From Rhizomucor pusillus (Eukaryota > Mucoromycota > Mucoromycetes > Mucorales > Lichtheimiaceae), in assembly GCA_900175165.2 (NCBI GenBank), contig FWWN02000621.1, positions 5,912 through 57,008 of the forward strand: a stretch of 51,097 bases of DNA, read 5' to 3'. Position numbers and translations under genes: made by a program. Positions 10,763 through 22,718 of this stretch are shown one piece after another. Numbering within the stretch: position 1 is the first letter of the stretch; each line of letters opens with the position of its first letter. Below the pieces are notes generated by a model that worked only from the letters and a program-made list of their open reading frames with translations, ran no database searches and was not told the origin of the DNA.

Positions 10763-12464
10763 GTGAGATCGCACCCGATGAAAGTGTGGAGAAACGCGGA
10801 AGCCAAATGAAAATGCATTACATATGCGGCAAGAAGAAGTGACGGCGATTCACCGTGCCAGTTTTTTTGCACTTCTTTGGTTCGCTACCCATATCTCATC
10901 ACATGCCTTCCTTTATCATATTCACATGCGGCCCGGAAACCGGCCGTTCTTCATGGGCTGAATAATCTCAATTTCTTGGATTTGAAAACATGGATTGATG
11001 AGCCAGAGTTCCTAATTGTTTCTTCGATTACCTTCAGACCTGATATATATCTTGATACCGACGGGTATATTTCCTACAATTTGGTAGCTGAGAACTGCTG
11101 GAAATACCCTTTTGCGCATTTTGGATTTGGCTTTCCGAATCGATCAGCACCAATGACAAAGCCGATATATCGGCAAAATGCTTTGGCGGACATGCACCTT
11201 GAAAGCTCATCTGTTCATCTCTTTTGGAATGGGCCGTGTTCTCCACCAACCCCTTACCTTGTTTTGCACATGAAATCTCAGCCATTGTTTTTGCTCAAAT
11301 TTACGTAAAACAATCTCATTTGGCACAAAACCTGCCAAACAACCAATCATTTCAATTTAGCTGGGGTCTTTTCTATGGATGATTGCAATGGCGATATGTT
11401 TGCTGGCAGACACCTATAGGCACCCAAATCTTTCGATAGTCGTTCTGTTTCAGATAAATCCGTTTTCTTTATATGTATACAGGTTGGTCTACAGGCGAAC
11501 AAACTGTAAGACGCCTGTAGCTCCGTGGTTATCCCCAACTATGACATCCTGTCGCACCAATGCCAGGATATTGAAAAATTCTTTTTGCTGCAAACCTCAG
11601 TACTGTCTGCTGTAAATAACTTTTGTTTCATTTTTTCTCTGAGAATTTGAAAGGCGCAAACCGGTAGTAATCATTAGACTGTTATTGGTAAGCGTTAAGA
11701 AACGCACCATTAACATGTCGAAAAGTGCGTTAAAAGCCGTTCAAAGTCTAAGTTGCTGTCGTATCACATAAGTAGCGCGGTTGTAATGCGAACTTTATTG
11801 GTTCATCTGGCCGCTTGTCTGCCCAGCCTTTGACTGGCTGTTGCATAAGAATCAATGAGCGCAACGGAGGAACTGACAAATTTGATCGAAAATAGAATAC
11901 ATCAAGGCCTACCACTTCCTTCTATTTGTCTTACCATATTATGCAATCAAGGAACCTAGCATACTGCTAACTAAGAACATACGTGAAGCCCAAGAAGTCT
12001 AGGATGATTTAGACAAAGCCCTCTTACCTGTGAATTATGAAAGATTCTTCAACGAACATGCAAGAATATCAAAGCAAATTTGTATCACTCCTCCCGTGCT
12101 AGGCGTCTATGGATGGATAAGTGATTCAGAAAAAAAGAAAGAAATATAGCCACATGAGCCGAGCATTGCATTTACTCCATTAGATACATGATGTTACTTG
12201 TATCCTTCCTTCAATTGGGCAAGAGTGGAAAAGAATGCTATGTGTAATTTCTCAGAAGATACCAGCCTACATGGCCATTCGTTGCATTTGGTTATTAGGA
12301 GGACTGCATATAGAGTCATTCCACCATATTGTGCTACCAAATGGCAGGAGGAGGATATGTATGGCCTTCGCGCTTCTTAATCAATGGCGGCATTTGAATT
12401 CAGTTAGAGACGCGTGTCCTTCTCGCTAGACCCGACAAGCAACTCCTTTCATACAAAATCAAAC
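10763..12464. other. Divergent intergenic region between malate synthase and PUP1
   Basis: This 1.7-kb spacer separates two genes transcribed away from each other, so it should hold both promoters. A CCGGAAACCGG palindrome at 10933-10943 is a possible zinc-cluster factor site about 250 bp upstream of malate synthase. A 143-codon frame at 10877-11308 starts with TTG, has no recognisable domain and is not called. Confidence 0.4.
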
Positions 12465-13523
12465 ATGGCCACAAAGTACAGCTTACCCAAGGGTGGATTC
12501 AGTTTTGAGAACTACGCGAGGTATAGTTGGACTGCTTCAGAGAGAAGCATGACCATGCCTGATTATGCCCATCGTTTAGAAACAAAGCATTAGAAGCAAG
12601 AGGCGTTCGACCACCAAAGGCAACTAGCACCGGCACCACCATTGTCGGCGTAATTTTCAAGGTACCGCGCATTTCTTGCAAGAGCTATCCGTACATTTTC
12701 GTAATGCCTTTATTGTATATAGGACGGCTTATGCCTTGGAGCAGACACCCGAGCCACGGAAGGACCTATCGTCGCCGACAAGAACTGTGAAAAGATCCAT
12801 TACATCGCACCCAACATGTAATCATATCTCACAGTATACTCAGCTATTTTTCATAGCTCTTACTTATACTTCGTTGAACCATGTAGCTACTGTTGCGGTG
12901 CAGGTACTGCAGCTGACACAGAATCCGTTACGAACCTTATTAGCTCCCAAATCGAGTTGCATAGTCTTGCGACAGGTCGAAAGCCTCGCGTCGTAACGGC
13001 TATGACCATGTTAAAACAAATGCTTTTCAGATATCAGGGACATATCGGTGCTGCCCTCGTCTTAGGCGGTTACGATGCTACTGGTCCTCATTTGTATACT
13101 GTCTATCCTCACGGAAGCACTGACAAGCTTCCATACGTTACTATGGGTTCCGGTTCTTTGGCAGCCATGAGTGTATTTGAAAGCAGGTGGAAACCAGACA
13201 TGACTGTAAGTCATAGGAATCGCAAATATACTATGCATAATACTAATACCTACATTTCTATCTAGCGAGAGGAGGCTATCGAGTTAGTCAAGGATGCTAT
13301 CGAAGCCGGTATCTTTAACGATCTTGGATCAGGTTCCAACGTGGATGTTTGCGTGATTGAAAAGGACTCTACGGATTATCTCCGCAACTACGCCAGACCA
13401 AACGAACGCGGTATCAAAGAACAGAGCTATAAATATCCAAGGGGAACCACGGCTGTCTTGAAAGAGGAAATTACTAGTCTTGTCACTGTATCAGAGGGTG
13501 ATGCAATGGATATTTCAATGTAA
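12465..13523 (+). CDS. PUP1: 20S proteasome subunit beta-2 (beta type-7), trypsin-like active subunit
   Basis: This is the catalytic beta-2 subunit of the 20S core, cutting after basic residues in cytosol and nucleus. Five exons (12465-12520, 12580-12661, 12723-12817, 12887-13205, 13266-13523) join in phase to 269 residues, including the propeptide. The propeptide carries the typical [10 protein letters not shown] and ends at Gly37. Autoprocessing would then expose Thr38 (STGTTIVGV) as the nucleophile. Further hallmarks are [60 protein letters not shown] and [14 protein letters not shown]. The C-terminal arm, which wraps beta-3, includes [11 protein letters not shown]. No missing active-site residue was noticed. 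The assignment to beta-2 over beta-1 or beta-5 rests on these motifs. Confidence 0.97.
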
Positions 13524-15463
13524 TGCTCGAACGTCTTCTCATTTAAAGACAATGCTTTTCTCTATTATACTGTAACCAGTTTCCGGGTACAAAATTTCTT
13601 TTTCGCATGAATAATGACTGCAGAGTGCCAAGGTCCGCGTCATACTTTTCATATCTATCATTACTACGAAATCAGACTACATGAATGTAAAATTCTGCTT
13701 CCCTGCTTAACAAGAATAAATCAAGTGCCCTTTTGATAATAGCTTATAATCCATGGATATACGGCGTATGAATGAACGGATGACAAGAAGATATATGCCA
13801 GTCTAATGCTGCGGTGTCCGGAAGAGCCCTAACATTGCTAGTTTTGAGCAGGAGGCAGTGATAAGACATCGGCGAAACAGAGTTCTTAACTTTTCAGAGG
13901 TTTATGCCATTTACGCAGACTGAACTATGCAGTGGATTCCCGTTGATTTCTACCTGCATGTTCTTTGAAGGCAGTAGAAACAAGGCAGGGTAGAAACGTT
14001 AAAGTGGTTGCATCCGTCTACCATGTTTAGAATAGTTTACCCGCAATACATTCTTATGTCAAACGGTGATACTTGTAAGTTAGATACTTCTCGTTTTAGA
14101 GAGTAGCACGGACTACATACAATAGAGCAGAATATGTATGTACAGCATTGAATATATTTTACAAGAAAAGTTGTAGTAACTTACACAGTCCTAAATTTTC
14201 CTGAATATATGAGGAAAGTGGTAACAGAGATCTACAATAAAGACTTCCATATTTGCTACGCATGCGCGCCCAAGTAAAGCAGAAGTCTATCAACCAGTAT
14301 ATGAGTATTTTTCACGTCAACTTCATTGATGCTTATATCGGTCTCCTTTTTTGAGATCCATGATTAGCGGAGGTAAACCAGTGAAGACTATCTAATTCCC
14401 ACTGAATGTAGAAATAGGAAAACAACGAGATATAGATACAATTTACTATGTGTTTTGTCGGTTCAGAAGGAAAAAGATGAAACCATACTGTAGAGGTATT
14501 GAAATTAAGGGGGAGCAATTAACGGGGACCTACTATAACGCCTTCCGGCGTTGAACATATCTGCATGGAATTACTCTATGTAGTTGCAACCATGTTTATC
14601 CCAATATAATTTGCTTGATGAGCATGAAAAACGGTAGTGATCTTGTATGGGACCGTCCGACAACAAAAGAATACAATTATTCTTTAAGAGACAAATGCAG
14701 ATCATACATAATTTTTTACAACGATAGGGTAAGAGAGGATAATGCGATAGCATAAATACAAGGATGAGAGATAACTGTGTTAGCTTATCATACTTGAAAT
14801 GAACAATCATAGTATCGCCTATCACTACGGAAATGCCAGAGTGAAACGATTATAAGTCGATCGGTAGAGAACTGAAACAACTAACCCGAACGTCGAGAGA
14901 CCATATTTCACTCCAGGGAACGTGGATAGGCCTCTATTTCCACCCTAAATGGCCTTGAAACGAAAGTTGACGATAGAGCTTCATTTTCACCGTGTTGTTA
15001 GTTTCCTTCAGCGTTGCTGTAGTAATTCCAGTTCCACTTTGACTTCACACTGGACATTAGCACTGTTTCACTTCCATCTGACTCTTCAGCCAAGCCAGAC
15101 AAAATCTGCTAAGCGTATAACTTGATAAGCACTGCCGTAGCATGCCGTATTCTGTAGACGAATGCTCTTTATTCCTATAGAGAACAGAATATGCTTAACT
15201 GTGTATCTACAGAAGAGGGCACTAGGATCACTTTTAGGTCTGGCAATTTCGGTGCTCCCAATCGTACTGAATCCGGCGTACAGACGTCTTTGAATGATTG
15301 ACGTCACATTTGAATGTTTGCTTACGAGTTTCCACAAAAGAAACCGTTAGGATTCGTTATCCAATTAATGCTTACTTTGAAAGTTTCCGTCTTCTTGTCA
15401 CTAGAATACTGGATCTGAAGTATACAAGATTATCAGATGAACTTATTCATCTCCATCTCACAT
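13524..15463. other. Gene-poor AT-rich stretch, part 1
   Basis: About 1.9 kb follows PUP1. Only open frames of 60-85 codons without domains were seen (for example 14333-14518, 14571-14825 and 15086-15337, all minus). I found no convincing gene, RNA gene or transposon terminus. Decayed mobile DNA is possible, since the next kilobase contains a broken coding region. Confidence 0.4.
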
Positions 15464-16480
15464 TTAACAAGTAGGTCTCGAAGGATTCCCTTGGTTCGTG
15501 TTGTTGAATCTACCAAATATCTTAATAAACTTGACTATGCTGCTGTTTTCCTTCCTGTACTTCTTGTCATTTCCGGGCTTTCGAAATCTAACAGGATACA
15601 TAGTGGGTCCCTGAAGGCAGATTTACTGGAATATGACAAAGATGCCTTGGTTTGAGCAGATATATGTGTCTTTCAATTCTTCCATGTTCTCCTTGATGGA
15701 CTCGCCAAGATTTGCTGCAATAACGTTGCGCAAAATGATGCTCGCTTCGACCGGCTGCATGAATGTTTGGGAGGCGCGACACCTGCATGCATCGTTGTCT
15801 TCTACCTTCTTTGTAAATAGTCATTATCTCGCTTTGTAGAGCACAAACGGCCTCGAAAGTTTTCTTTGTATATAGTCGTACATCCACAACAGTGTAGGAG
15901 GAAAAGAACCGTTACTTTATTCTCACCGAGCTTTAGAGTGAAGCCATAGCACTTTTCACCTTATCTTCACTCGAGGCCGCCTCTACAGCTCCAAACACAC
16001 TCCCAGAAAAAGCCAATTCCAAATTAGTCTTCGGATTTTAATTCGGTTGCATGATGAAGAAACAACACTGAAAAACTGGAATCAGTTTCTCTTGCTTTGG
16101 TGAATTTGAATTGACTTTCAAAACTCCATCTGCAAGCAATGCCGTTCCAGAATTGTAGTTGATAAATGCCGCCATTTTGACCAACCTTCGGTGGCCCAAG
16201 ATCAGATCTCGATCCCATAACATGTAAGCCATGCGATGTTATCGAAATATCTGGTTCGTGTATTGTAAATCAGTATGTTTGTCCTTTGAGGAAGACCAGG
16301 ACCTTTACCAAAGATGACTGAGAGGCTTTCGAGTCGGATAACCCGGCCTTGAAGTTCGGCACGAACGACTACGAACAGACAACAATGCGGATTCTGACAG
16401 TAACACGTGTCACTCCCGAATTTGTGGAATACCAGATAACAAAATTTTTGACAGAATGTGTAAAAGAAAAAAGGGGCGGG
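15464..16480 (-). pseudogene. Decayed protein-coding region, product unrecognised
   Basis: On the minus strand, protein-like sequence continues for about 1 kb but only by changing frame and passing several stops. From upstream, one frame reads HSVKNFVIWYSTNSGVTRV, passes stops, then HEPDISITSHGLHVMGSRSD and SSFSVLFLHHATELKSED. A neighbouring frame then reads VVDVRLYTKKTFEAVCALQ and SEIMTIYK. A further shift gives QTFMQPVEASIILRNVIAA, then ENMEELKDTYICS, a TAA, and YPVRFRKPGNDKKYRK. The first part looks beta-strand rich and the last helical. The consistent composition over this distance argues for a once-intact gene of about 300 codons. I do not recognise the family, and the frame of the upstream half is uncertain because two overlapping frames both look coding. 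Confidence 0.4.
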
Positions 16481-17808
16481 AAAAGGTTTCTAACAAGTTC
16501 TAGAAATATAGGCAACAGCTGAAATCCATTTCATTGTTCTTAGATGGCTGCTATAGACTGATGGCGAATGGCCGTAGGAGACGAGACTGCAAAAGTTACA
16601 AAATAGTACACTTTGTCGAAACTTTTCATTGGGGATTCATCGTATTACAACATCGTGATATTCTTTAATCAAGAGACTTGCGGAACTATATGCATTGGCT
16701 TGAGACACCGGAAGTTTCTAATCGAAAATGTTCGCTGGTTATGAATGTGTACACCTTTTCACCTCAAATGGAAGAAGGAAAATACGGTGTTTGATACAGT
16801 GCGCATTGGTACTGTAGAATGAAAACGAGACAGAATAAAAGCGTTAGATAATAAGGATCGTGTCGCATTAATATTTGCATTGATTGCATGATGAACACTA
16901 ATCTTGCAACAATCAAGAAAAACTTTTCGCTATCTGTCGCCATATTCATCTCCAGCTGACTCCTCAAGCAAGGATCCATTAGCTTCTCAAGTGTATTACA
17001 AAGTCGGAAGGCACAACAGAACTCAAGGAGAGCAATACATATCCAAGATCTGCAAAACCATAGCCTTCAGTAACAAGAATAGAAGCAACGGATGATGTAG
17101 GGATTCCTATAAATGCGATAACAACGGTGGCCAATTATTGACCTTGTGGTGAAAAGTTATGATTTCATAGTAGCTTTGGCTTGGACTGCGGAAGTTTTTG
17201 ATTTGATTTCTACTGCAGTGTGCGTTTGAATTGGATTAGGAATATCCAGCAAGAAGCCTTCAGGAGCTATAGCAGTAGAGGGAGAAAGGGAAGGCTCCTT
17301 TAAGCATTGAACATGCCTTGCAGATGTTTCAAGGGAAAACTGTGCTTAACATGTACGTGCTACATTTAGCGGATCGTGCATGGAACAAATAAATCCGCTT
17401 AGATTGCAAACTATACGCGGCTTTCGAAATTGCATATATTTCTACTGATCATTGCATGGAAAGTGTGCAAATAAGCTGGAATTCAACTCTTCTCTCACCA
17501 CCCCCAAATTCAGGGATAAGGAGCTGTTACGGGGCAACAGAATACAGCTGGATACGTAGAAGCAGAAGTTGAGAAGCCTAGGTCGTTGTATTATCCCCAG
17601 CACCGAGTGGCGATATGGCATTGCGCCAAGCAAGTATGCGATCCCTGCATCTTTTGATTGAAACGAAGCGGGGGACCTTCGTCATGCACGCGGGCGGTGG
17701 GACAGCCTTTCCATCAAGAACGCACGTGAGTAATCTTCGGTGCACAGCTTTTAAAGGGGAATGACCTTTATACTTGCCTCTCTTTTTTTCCTTTCACCAA
17801 TTCCCGAC
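16481..17808. other. Gene-poor stretch, part 2
   Basis: No gene, RNA gene or repeat boundary was recognised. Short frames (16764-16979 minus, 16904-17095 plus, 17442-17633 minus) lack start context or domains. A TTTTAAAG at about 17750 could serve the ORF that follows. Confidence 0.35.
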
Positions 17809-18225
17809 ATGCCGCATAAACCAAATGCTAGTCAAAGCAGTAGCAATCCACATCAACACGTCCCATCGTTGTCATGGTCGACTTACTCATCGGATACTGC
17901 AGCTTCCAACAACATGCTTCAGCCTTTTGAATGGCATCTAACGTCTCTTCACGGTTCAAAGCAAAGTACGGAAAAGCAGAGATGGTGGGATGAATCCCAA
18001 TTGGCTGTGGAGCTTGCTGATGATAGCGTCGACAGCGATGATACTGCTTGGTATAAACGAGTTGGCCGCTTAAAACGACATCCAGACACCGTTGCCCGAT
18101 GGTCTTGGAAGCCATTCTCTCAGCAAAAGAAAAAGAAGAGGCAGCCAAGCACGTCGTTTTGCACCTCGTGCGCAAATTCGGTGAAACGTATATTCAAAGG
18201 CCTGGTGCCAAATTCAGCATTGTGA
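17809..18225 (+). CDS. Hypothetical basic protein, about 138 aa
   Basis: This single-exon open frame has fairly coding-like composition and no recognised family. The start at MPHKPNAS was chosen because the alternative in-frame ATG at 17761 sits only a few bases after a TTTTAAAG box. The protein has a Ser/His-rich N-terminus, a middle acidic stretch (ELADDSVDSDDTAWYKR), a basic segment (QQKKKKRQ) and a CTSC pair near the C-terminus. It is isolated in a gene-poor island. It may be a lineage-specific gene or chance, and transcript data would decide. Confidence 0.4.
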   Translation: MPHKPNASQSSSNPHQHVPSLSWSTYSSDTAASNNMLQPFEWHLTSLHGSKQSTEKQRWWDESQLAVELADDSVDSDDTAWYKRVGRLKRHPDTVARWSWKPFSQQKKKKRQPSTSFCTSCANSVKRIFKGLVPNSAL

Positions 18226-18904
18226 TTACAGCATCGAAAATTTGTGATGGAGGAAGATCTATTTATTCAAAAATATTATCTACATGTACATAATTGAAGT
18301 TTTGTATTACCATGTCTTACTCGTATACTTCGCTTCATGCAAAACAACAGATAGTAATAAAGCATCAATTGCTAGTCTAGTTAAGTCACTTTCTTGCCAT
18401 TTTCAGTCACATGGGCATTAAGCATTTCTTTGGCGACAATAGGCCGTGGTTATACTCCTAATTTTACCGATTACAAGGCTTCCTCTACATGATTAAAGTA
18501 ATTGACTCGCATTTTTTGCAAGCTGCTACATTTGGACCCTTGCAACTACGGATCTTACACGGAGTTCCTGATGACCACTCATTCAGGGGCAGGGGTCATA
18601 CTAAGAGAGATACAAGATATCGACTCTCCAGTACTGGTAATTAGCCCATCTATTACAGATAACCAATCGCTATGCATTATGCCATGCTTTCCGAAGGAGC
18701 TAATGAAGGTGTGAATACATGCCAAGCATCCACTGCCAATAGTTAAGGAGGGAAAATGACTTCATCGACATGAGTTACATTGTTTATTTTTGTTTTTAAC
18801 CACTTTTTAGGTCTGAAATAATATATTTCGCTGCACTAAGCCGCTTTTCGCTTCACAAACATCTTTATGCCACCGTCGGCGCCTTTAAAATTTTATAGCC
18901 GACA

Positions 18905-19567
18905 AGCGCTTTTTGCTCGCTACACTCGCGCGCTTGGTGGGAAACACAGTACTGATCCGAGTTTGTGGAATAAACTCGCTTGACCTTAATAAACCATCAT
19001 TCTCCAGCGGTTTTGCATCCACTTCATTTCTGCAGGCAATCACAGCCCCGTCGAATTTACCGTCTATTCAGATCGGCGCACGCATGAATCGATGTTTGAG
19101 AGAATAATATACCTAAAGTCTAGCTTTTTGCTGCTTCGAAACGAATCCGTAAACCGTCTTCTTATACTTAGCAGTAGATTCCTAGCTACCTTTAACATTA
19201 ATTATTTGGCGCTTCTGCTTCTTCTTTTCTTCCGCTTCTACTTGCGCTGTATCACTTCCAGTCCTCTGTCGTGCTTCCTTTTTTTTTCTTTATTTTAACA
19301 AACCGAACCCACGGTTACAAATATGTCTATTAGCTTACTTTGATGCGGCGGACGCAAGCTGATACAGAAACACTAGGCGCGCGGTCTGGTCCCCCGGGAA
19401 TCCGGGGATTGCCCTGCGGATTGTAAGCATCAAATATGACTACGCAGCAGCAGCGCAAGCTAGTAATGTAATGCTCTCATGAAATTCCCTTGTTCCCAAT
19501 CAACTACATTTGCTACTCGCTCTTGACTTCTTCATATTCATTCCTGTACTGCCTACTTTGTAATTAA
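18905..19567 (+). repeat. Dispersed repeat, left copy
   Basis: This segment is clearly similar to the reverse complement of 49205-50545. The first block (about 18905-19185) shares CTGATCCGA, TGTGGAATAAACTCGC, CGATGTTTGAGAGAAT and GCAGTAGATTCCTAG with it. The second block (about 19217-19567) shares CTGATACAGAAACACTAGG, CAATCAACTACATTTACTA-type and TTGACTTCTTCATATTCATT sequence. The left copy has roughly 100 bp extra inside block one and lacks about 815 bp found between the blocks in the right copy. No transposase or reverse transcriptase is visible, so the class is unknown. The right copy retains more sequence. Confidence 0.75.
19392..19407 (+). other. Conserved hairpin inside the dispersed repeat (left copy)
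   Basis: CCCCG-GGAATC-CGGGG forms a 5-bp stem with a 6-nt loop. In the right copy (49359-49374, opposite orientation) the corresponding stem is CCTCG/CGAGG. One base pair has changed on both sides (C-G to T-A), as expected if the fold itself is kept. Confidence 0.5.
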
Positions 19568-20675
19568 CTGATTATTTCTATTTAATATAAAGATTCAGGA
19601 TTCATATCGATATCTTGCGTGAAAAGTCCAAAGTGCGTGCAGCTTAAATTTACAGAGGTTTCTATTCGAAAGAGTCAACTTTGAAGAAGCATTACTGAGG
19701 TACTTCTATGGTGACGAGCTTAGACGTCTCATTGATGGCTTATTTAAATGATTTAGAGAACCGGCTCCAGCCATTATTTTACCTGTGCACTTATTGTGGA
19801 CAGTTCATAGAGAAAGTCAAATATGGAAATCGCCTGATACATGCTGCTCGACTAGAAGACACTCTATGTACAAAGAGCTCAATAGTATGAGCGGCGTCTA
19901 TTCAATTGTAAGACTATTTGCAATTAATTACAAGAAGGCCTTCCTCTTACGCTATATTGAATATAAAATGACATTTTCTTGACATTTGCATATTATGATA
20001 TGGGCAACGTAGGTACTAACTGGTTGAAACTTTGAATACATGTTTAATATTGCAGAAGTTTTACATTAGCGCCAATAAGAATGGAAGCAAACGGGGCAAC
20101 GCTTTCTGACAAAATTTATCAGAACGTATCAAGATAAGATGTTAGATACTTTTGTAGTAGGGACGACAATGGCTCGTTCGACTCAGTGAAGGTCTTATTA
20201 TCCATACTGCTCTGATATTATTTATCACGTTTTCTGTACTAACTGTAGACTCGATCCGTCATTATTATCTGAAAAGGATGAAAACATTCCGATGAATAAT
20301 TCTATGTCATTCCAGCGGATCGCGTGAGAATCGATCTTTTTCAGAAAAAACTGTATGATGCGTATGTATTACAATACTTGCACTCGTTGATACAAACCCT
20401 ACTTTCTTACACGATGATGAACTCAACGCGGAGACAGGATCAGTTTCCATGATTATTCCTTTAACAAGAAATGTATCAGACCTTTTGCGCGTCTACAACT
20501 ATAAATACCCTTATTATCGGTATAAAGACAGTTATCCAGGAAGTTAAATGATGTATATACACTCTGGAGCTTCCTTATGCCAATTGACACCAGCTCCTTA
20601 TTGTTTATTCATGTACGTTTTACAAGAAGGAAAGAGATCGAAGTCCATTCTTCCCTTTTTAATATACACTGACCA
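19568..20675. other. Gene-poor stretch, part 3
   Basis: About 1.1 kb separates the left repeat from the end of CENP-T. Only frames of about 60 codons without features occur. No RNA gene was recognised. Confidence 0.35.
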
Positions 20676-22552
20676 CTACTCTTCTTCTTCCACCACTGCT
20701 GGATAGAGTTCATTGTGAGCAAGTGCTGAAACGCATATCGAGTCCCACATCTCACGTGGCAAATATTCATGCGCCAATGCTTCCAAACTCGTCTGCTCTG
20801 TCAATAAGCCCTGCCTAAATATAGATGTAACGTTAGTTAAGATTATGGCCACCAGATGTCTCCTTTCCAGATATACCTTTTCATCAGCAAGATGATATCC
20901 TCTGCAGTGACAGTCTTGCGATGTGCGTGATCTGCATAGGCTGCTACGTCATCTGCCAGTTGCTCAAAGAATAAATTCGATGCCTCTTGAAGCCTTTTTT
21001 CTACGCCTGATTCTTGCTTCATTGATGTAAACGCGCTAAATAATTTCTTGACCGGTCTTATAGGATAATGTCGACCGCTGGTCTCCATCCTGTGCGATGT
21101 AAACATCGTGAGCATATTTCCATTGTACCAGAGATCAAACATACGTTCGTCCTTGTTGCACTGCTTCCCGCTCTTCCCTAATTTTTCTAGATATGAAGGT
21201 ATCACCAGGTGGTACCCGTCTCGGCAATGTAAAATGCTCCATCTGCACGCTAGCAATAAGATCGTAAATACACGATTAAGTCTACAGTACTTTCTTACCC
21301 ATCTTACTTTAGGTTTCCTTGCGCTGCATCTTCCAGTACTACATCGTCGTTCATTTCGTTATCCATTGCCATTGAATTGTCTGCTGCACCCGCAATAGAG
21401 CCTAATGCAGGAACACTTGGAGATTTCTCCAATTCGAAGCGTCCAGATCTACAGTAAATCTTTAATAAAAAGTATGCTACTTTGTGTGCGACACTTTGAT
21501 GTTCAACATACTGCTCAATTTCGTAGTTACCAAAGTCATCATTAGGCATATCGTAGAATGCATCATCGAAATCGCCCATGGGTTGGGTATCTGGCTGTGT
21601 TCTAACATCCTGTTTTGGTGGTGACATAATTTGCTTCTCCTTATCGATAGACACTATCAACTGTGTTCCTTTGTCGGCTGCTGTTTCAGGAGAAAGTTCT
21701 TCCGATCTACCTATATCGAGAGATTTTTTATTGCTTTCATCTGACAGCAATGTCTTCGTACGTTCCACCTCTTGTGATATCTCATCCATTCTCACAGAGT
21801 CCATGTCCATAGATTTGACAAATCTTATCGATTGTTTTTCAGGTAACTTTTCTTGCTGTTCTGACTTTAAGCTTGAAACCGATGGTTGCGTTTCAACATC
21901 CACAGCTTCTTGTTCCATCATGCTATCTAACGGAGGTGACCATCCTCTCAGATCCACGCTGATGTCGTTCGCACTGACGACTGAAGCGATATCATCATGC
22001 TGTGATCGCTGTGACGAGGAAGCACTAAACAAGCTGAAATTCGTGTCAGTCTTGTAAGTGATATTCGACATCCTATCGTTGGTATTTGCAAAATGTCTGT
22101 TTCGGTCTTCTCGGCGGTGTCGAAATGCGAAGTTGAAATTAGGTCTGTTAACTGCGGTTTCGATGCGGCGCAGACTGTCATATCTCGTCTTAAAGTCTTC
22201 TAATTTTTCAATAGTGCGCACGCGCTGCTGCTCTGGTGAATCGAACTCGAGTCTGATACGGGGCCTCTTCCTTTGCTGTATTGTGTCTTCTTGTGATTCC
22301 CTCACAAGTTGTATCCTTGATGCTTTCGACGTCACTCCGCTCGTTGTAGTTGTTACTGAGGATGGAGATTCTGCTTTCGCAGCTGCATACAATGCACATT
22401 AGGTTAGATAGTTCCACCGTAAGAAAGTCTTTAGTGACATTACCTTTACTGAGAAGGTGCAAAATTTCACTGCCAGTCTTTTGTCTCTGTCTTCTTGCAA
22501 GATTTTCTGACCACTGGCTAGACAGCGATGAGCGTCGATGATCACCTTCCAT
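20676..22552 (-). CDS. CENPT: Centromere protein T (CENP-T), inner-kinetochore histone-fold protein
   Basis: CENP-T bridges centromeric DNA and the Ndc80/Mis12 outer kinetochore, using a disordered N-terminus and a C-terminal histone fold paired with CENP-W. Five exons (22552-22444, 22382-21308, 21249-21145, 21089-20877, 20814-20676) join in phase to 546 residues. The C-terminal domain starts around RPVKKLFSAF, continues with EKRLQEASNLFFEQLADDV and the hallmark HAHRKTVTAEDIILLMKRQ, and ends with the helix-rich CENP-T tail (LAHEYLPREMWDSI). The long middle is acidic and Ser/Thr-rich with SP/TP sites (for example ESPSS, DSPEQ, GWSPP) suitable for CDK phosphorylation. The start is shared head to head with CWC22. 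Other histone-fold proteins (TAFs, NF-Y) are less likely because of the tail. Confidence 0.85.
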
Positions 22553-22718
22553 TATGCTTTTATGTTTGAAAAGTTAATCAAGTAATCCTTGTCTTCCATA
22601 GATATTTGCTCGCTGAGCAGTGCTTGAATCAATTTAGCTGCTTTGAGACGGTTTTTTAAATTCGTGGTCAGATCGACTGCAGTGTCCTTCCACCTCACCT
22701 TCACTTTCCAACACAACA
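22553..22718. promoter_or_regulatory. Bidirectional promoter between CENP-T and CWC22
   Basis: Only 166 bp separates the ATG of CENP-T (minus) from that of CWC22 (plus), so both transcripts must start within or very near it. No clear TATA box was seen, which is common for constitutive genes. Confidence 0.6.

Noticed and set aside
10877..11308. 143-codon plus-strand frame upstream of malate synthase
   Set aside because: Starts with TTG, no recognisable feature, sits in a promoter region; the next ATG gives a much shorter frame.
21578..22057. 159-codon plus-strand frame
   Set aside because: Antisense shadow of the CENP-T large exon.
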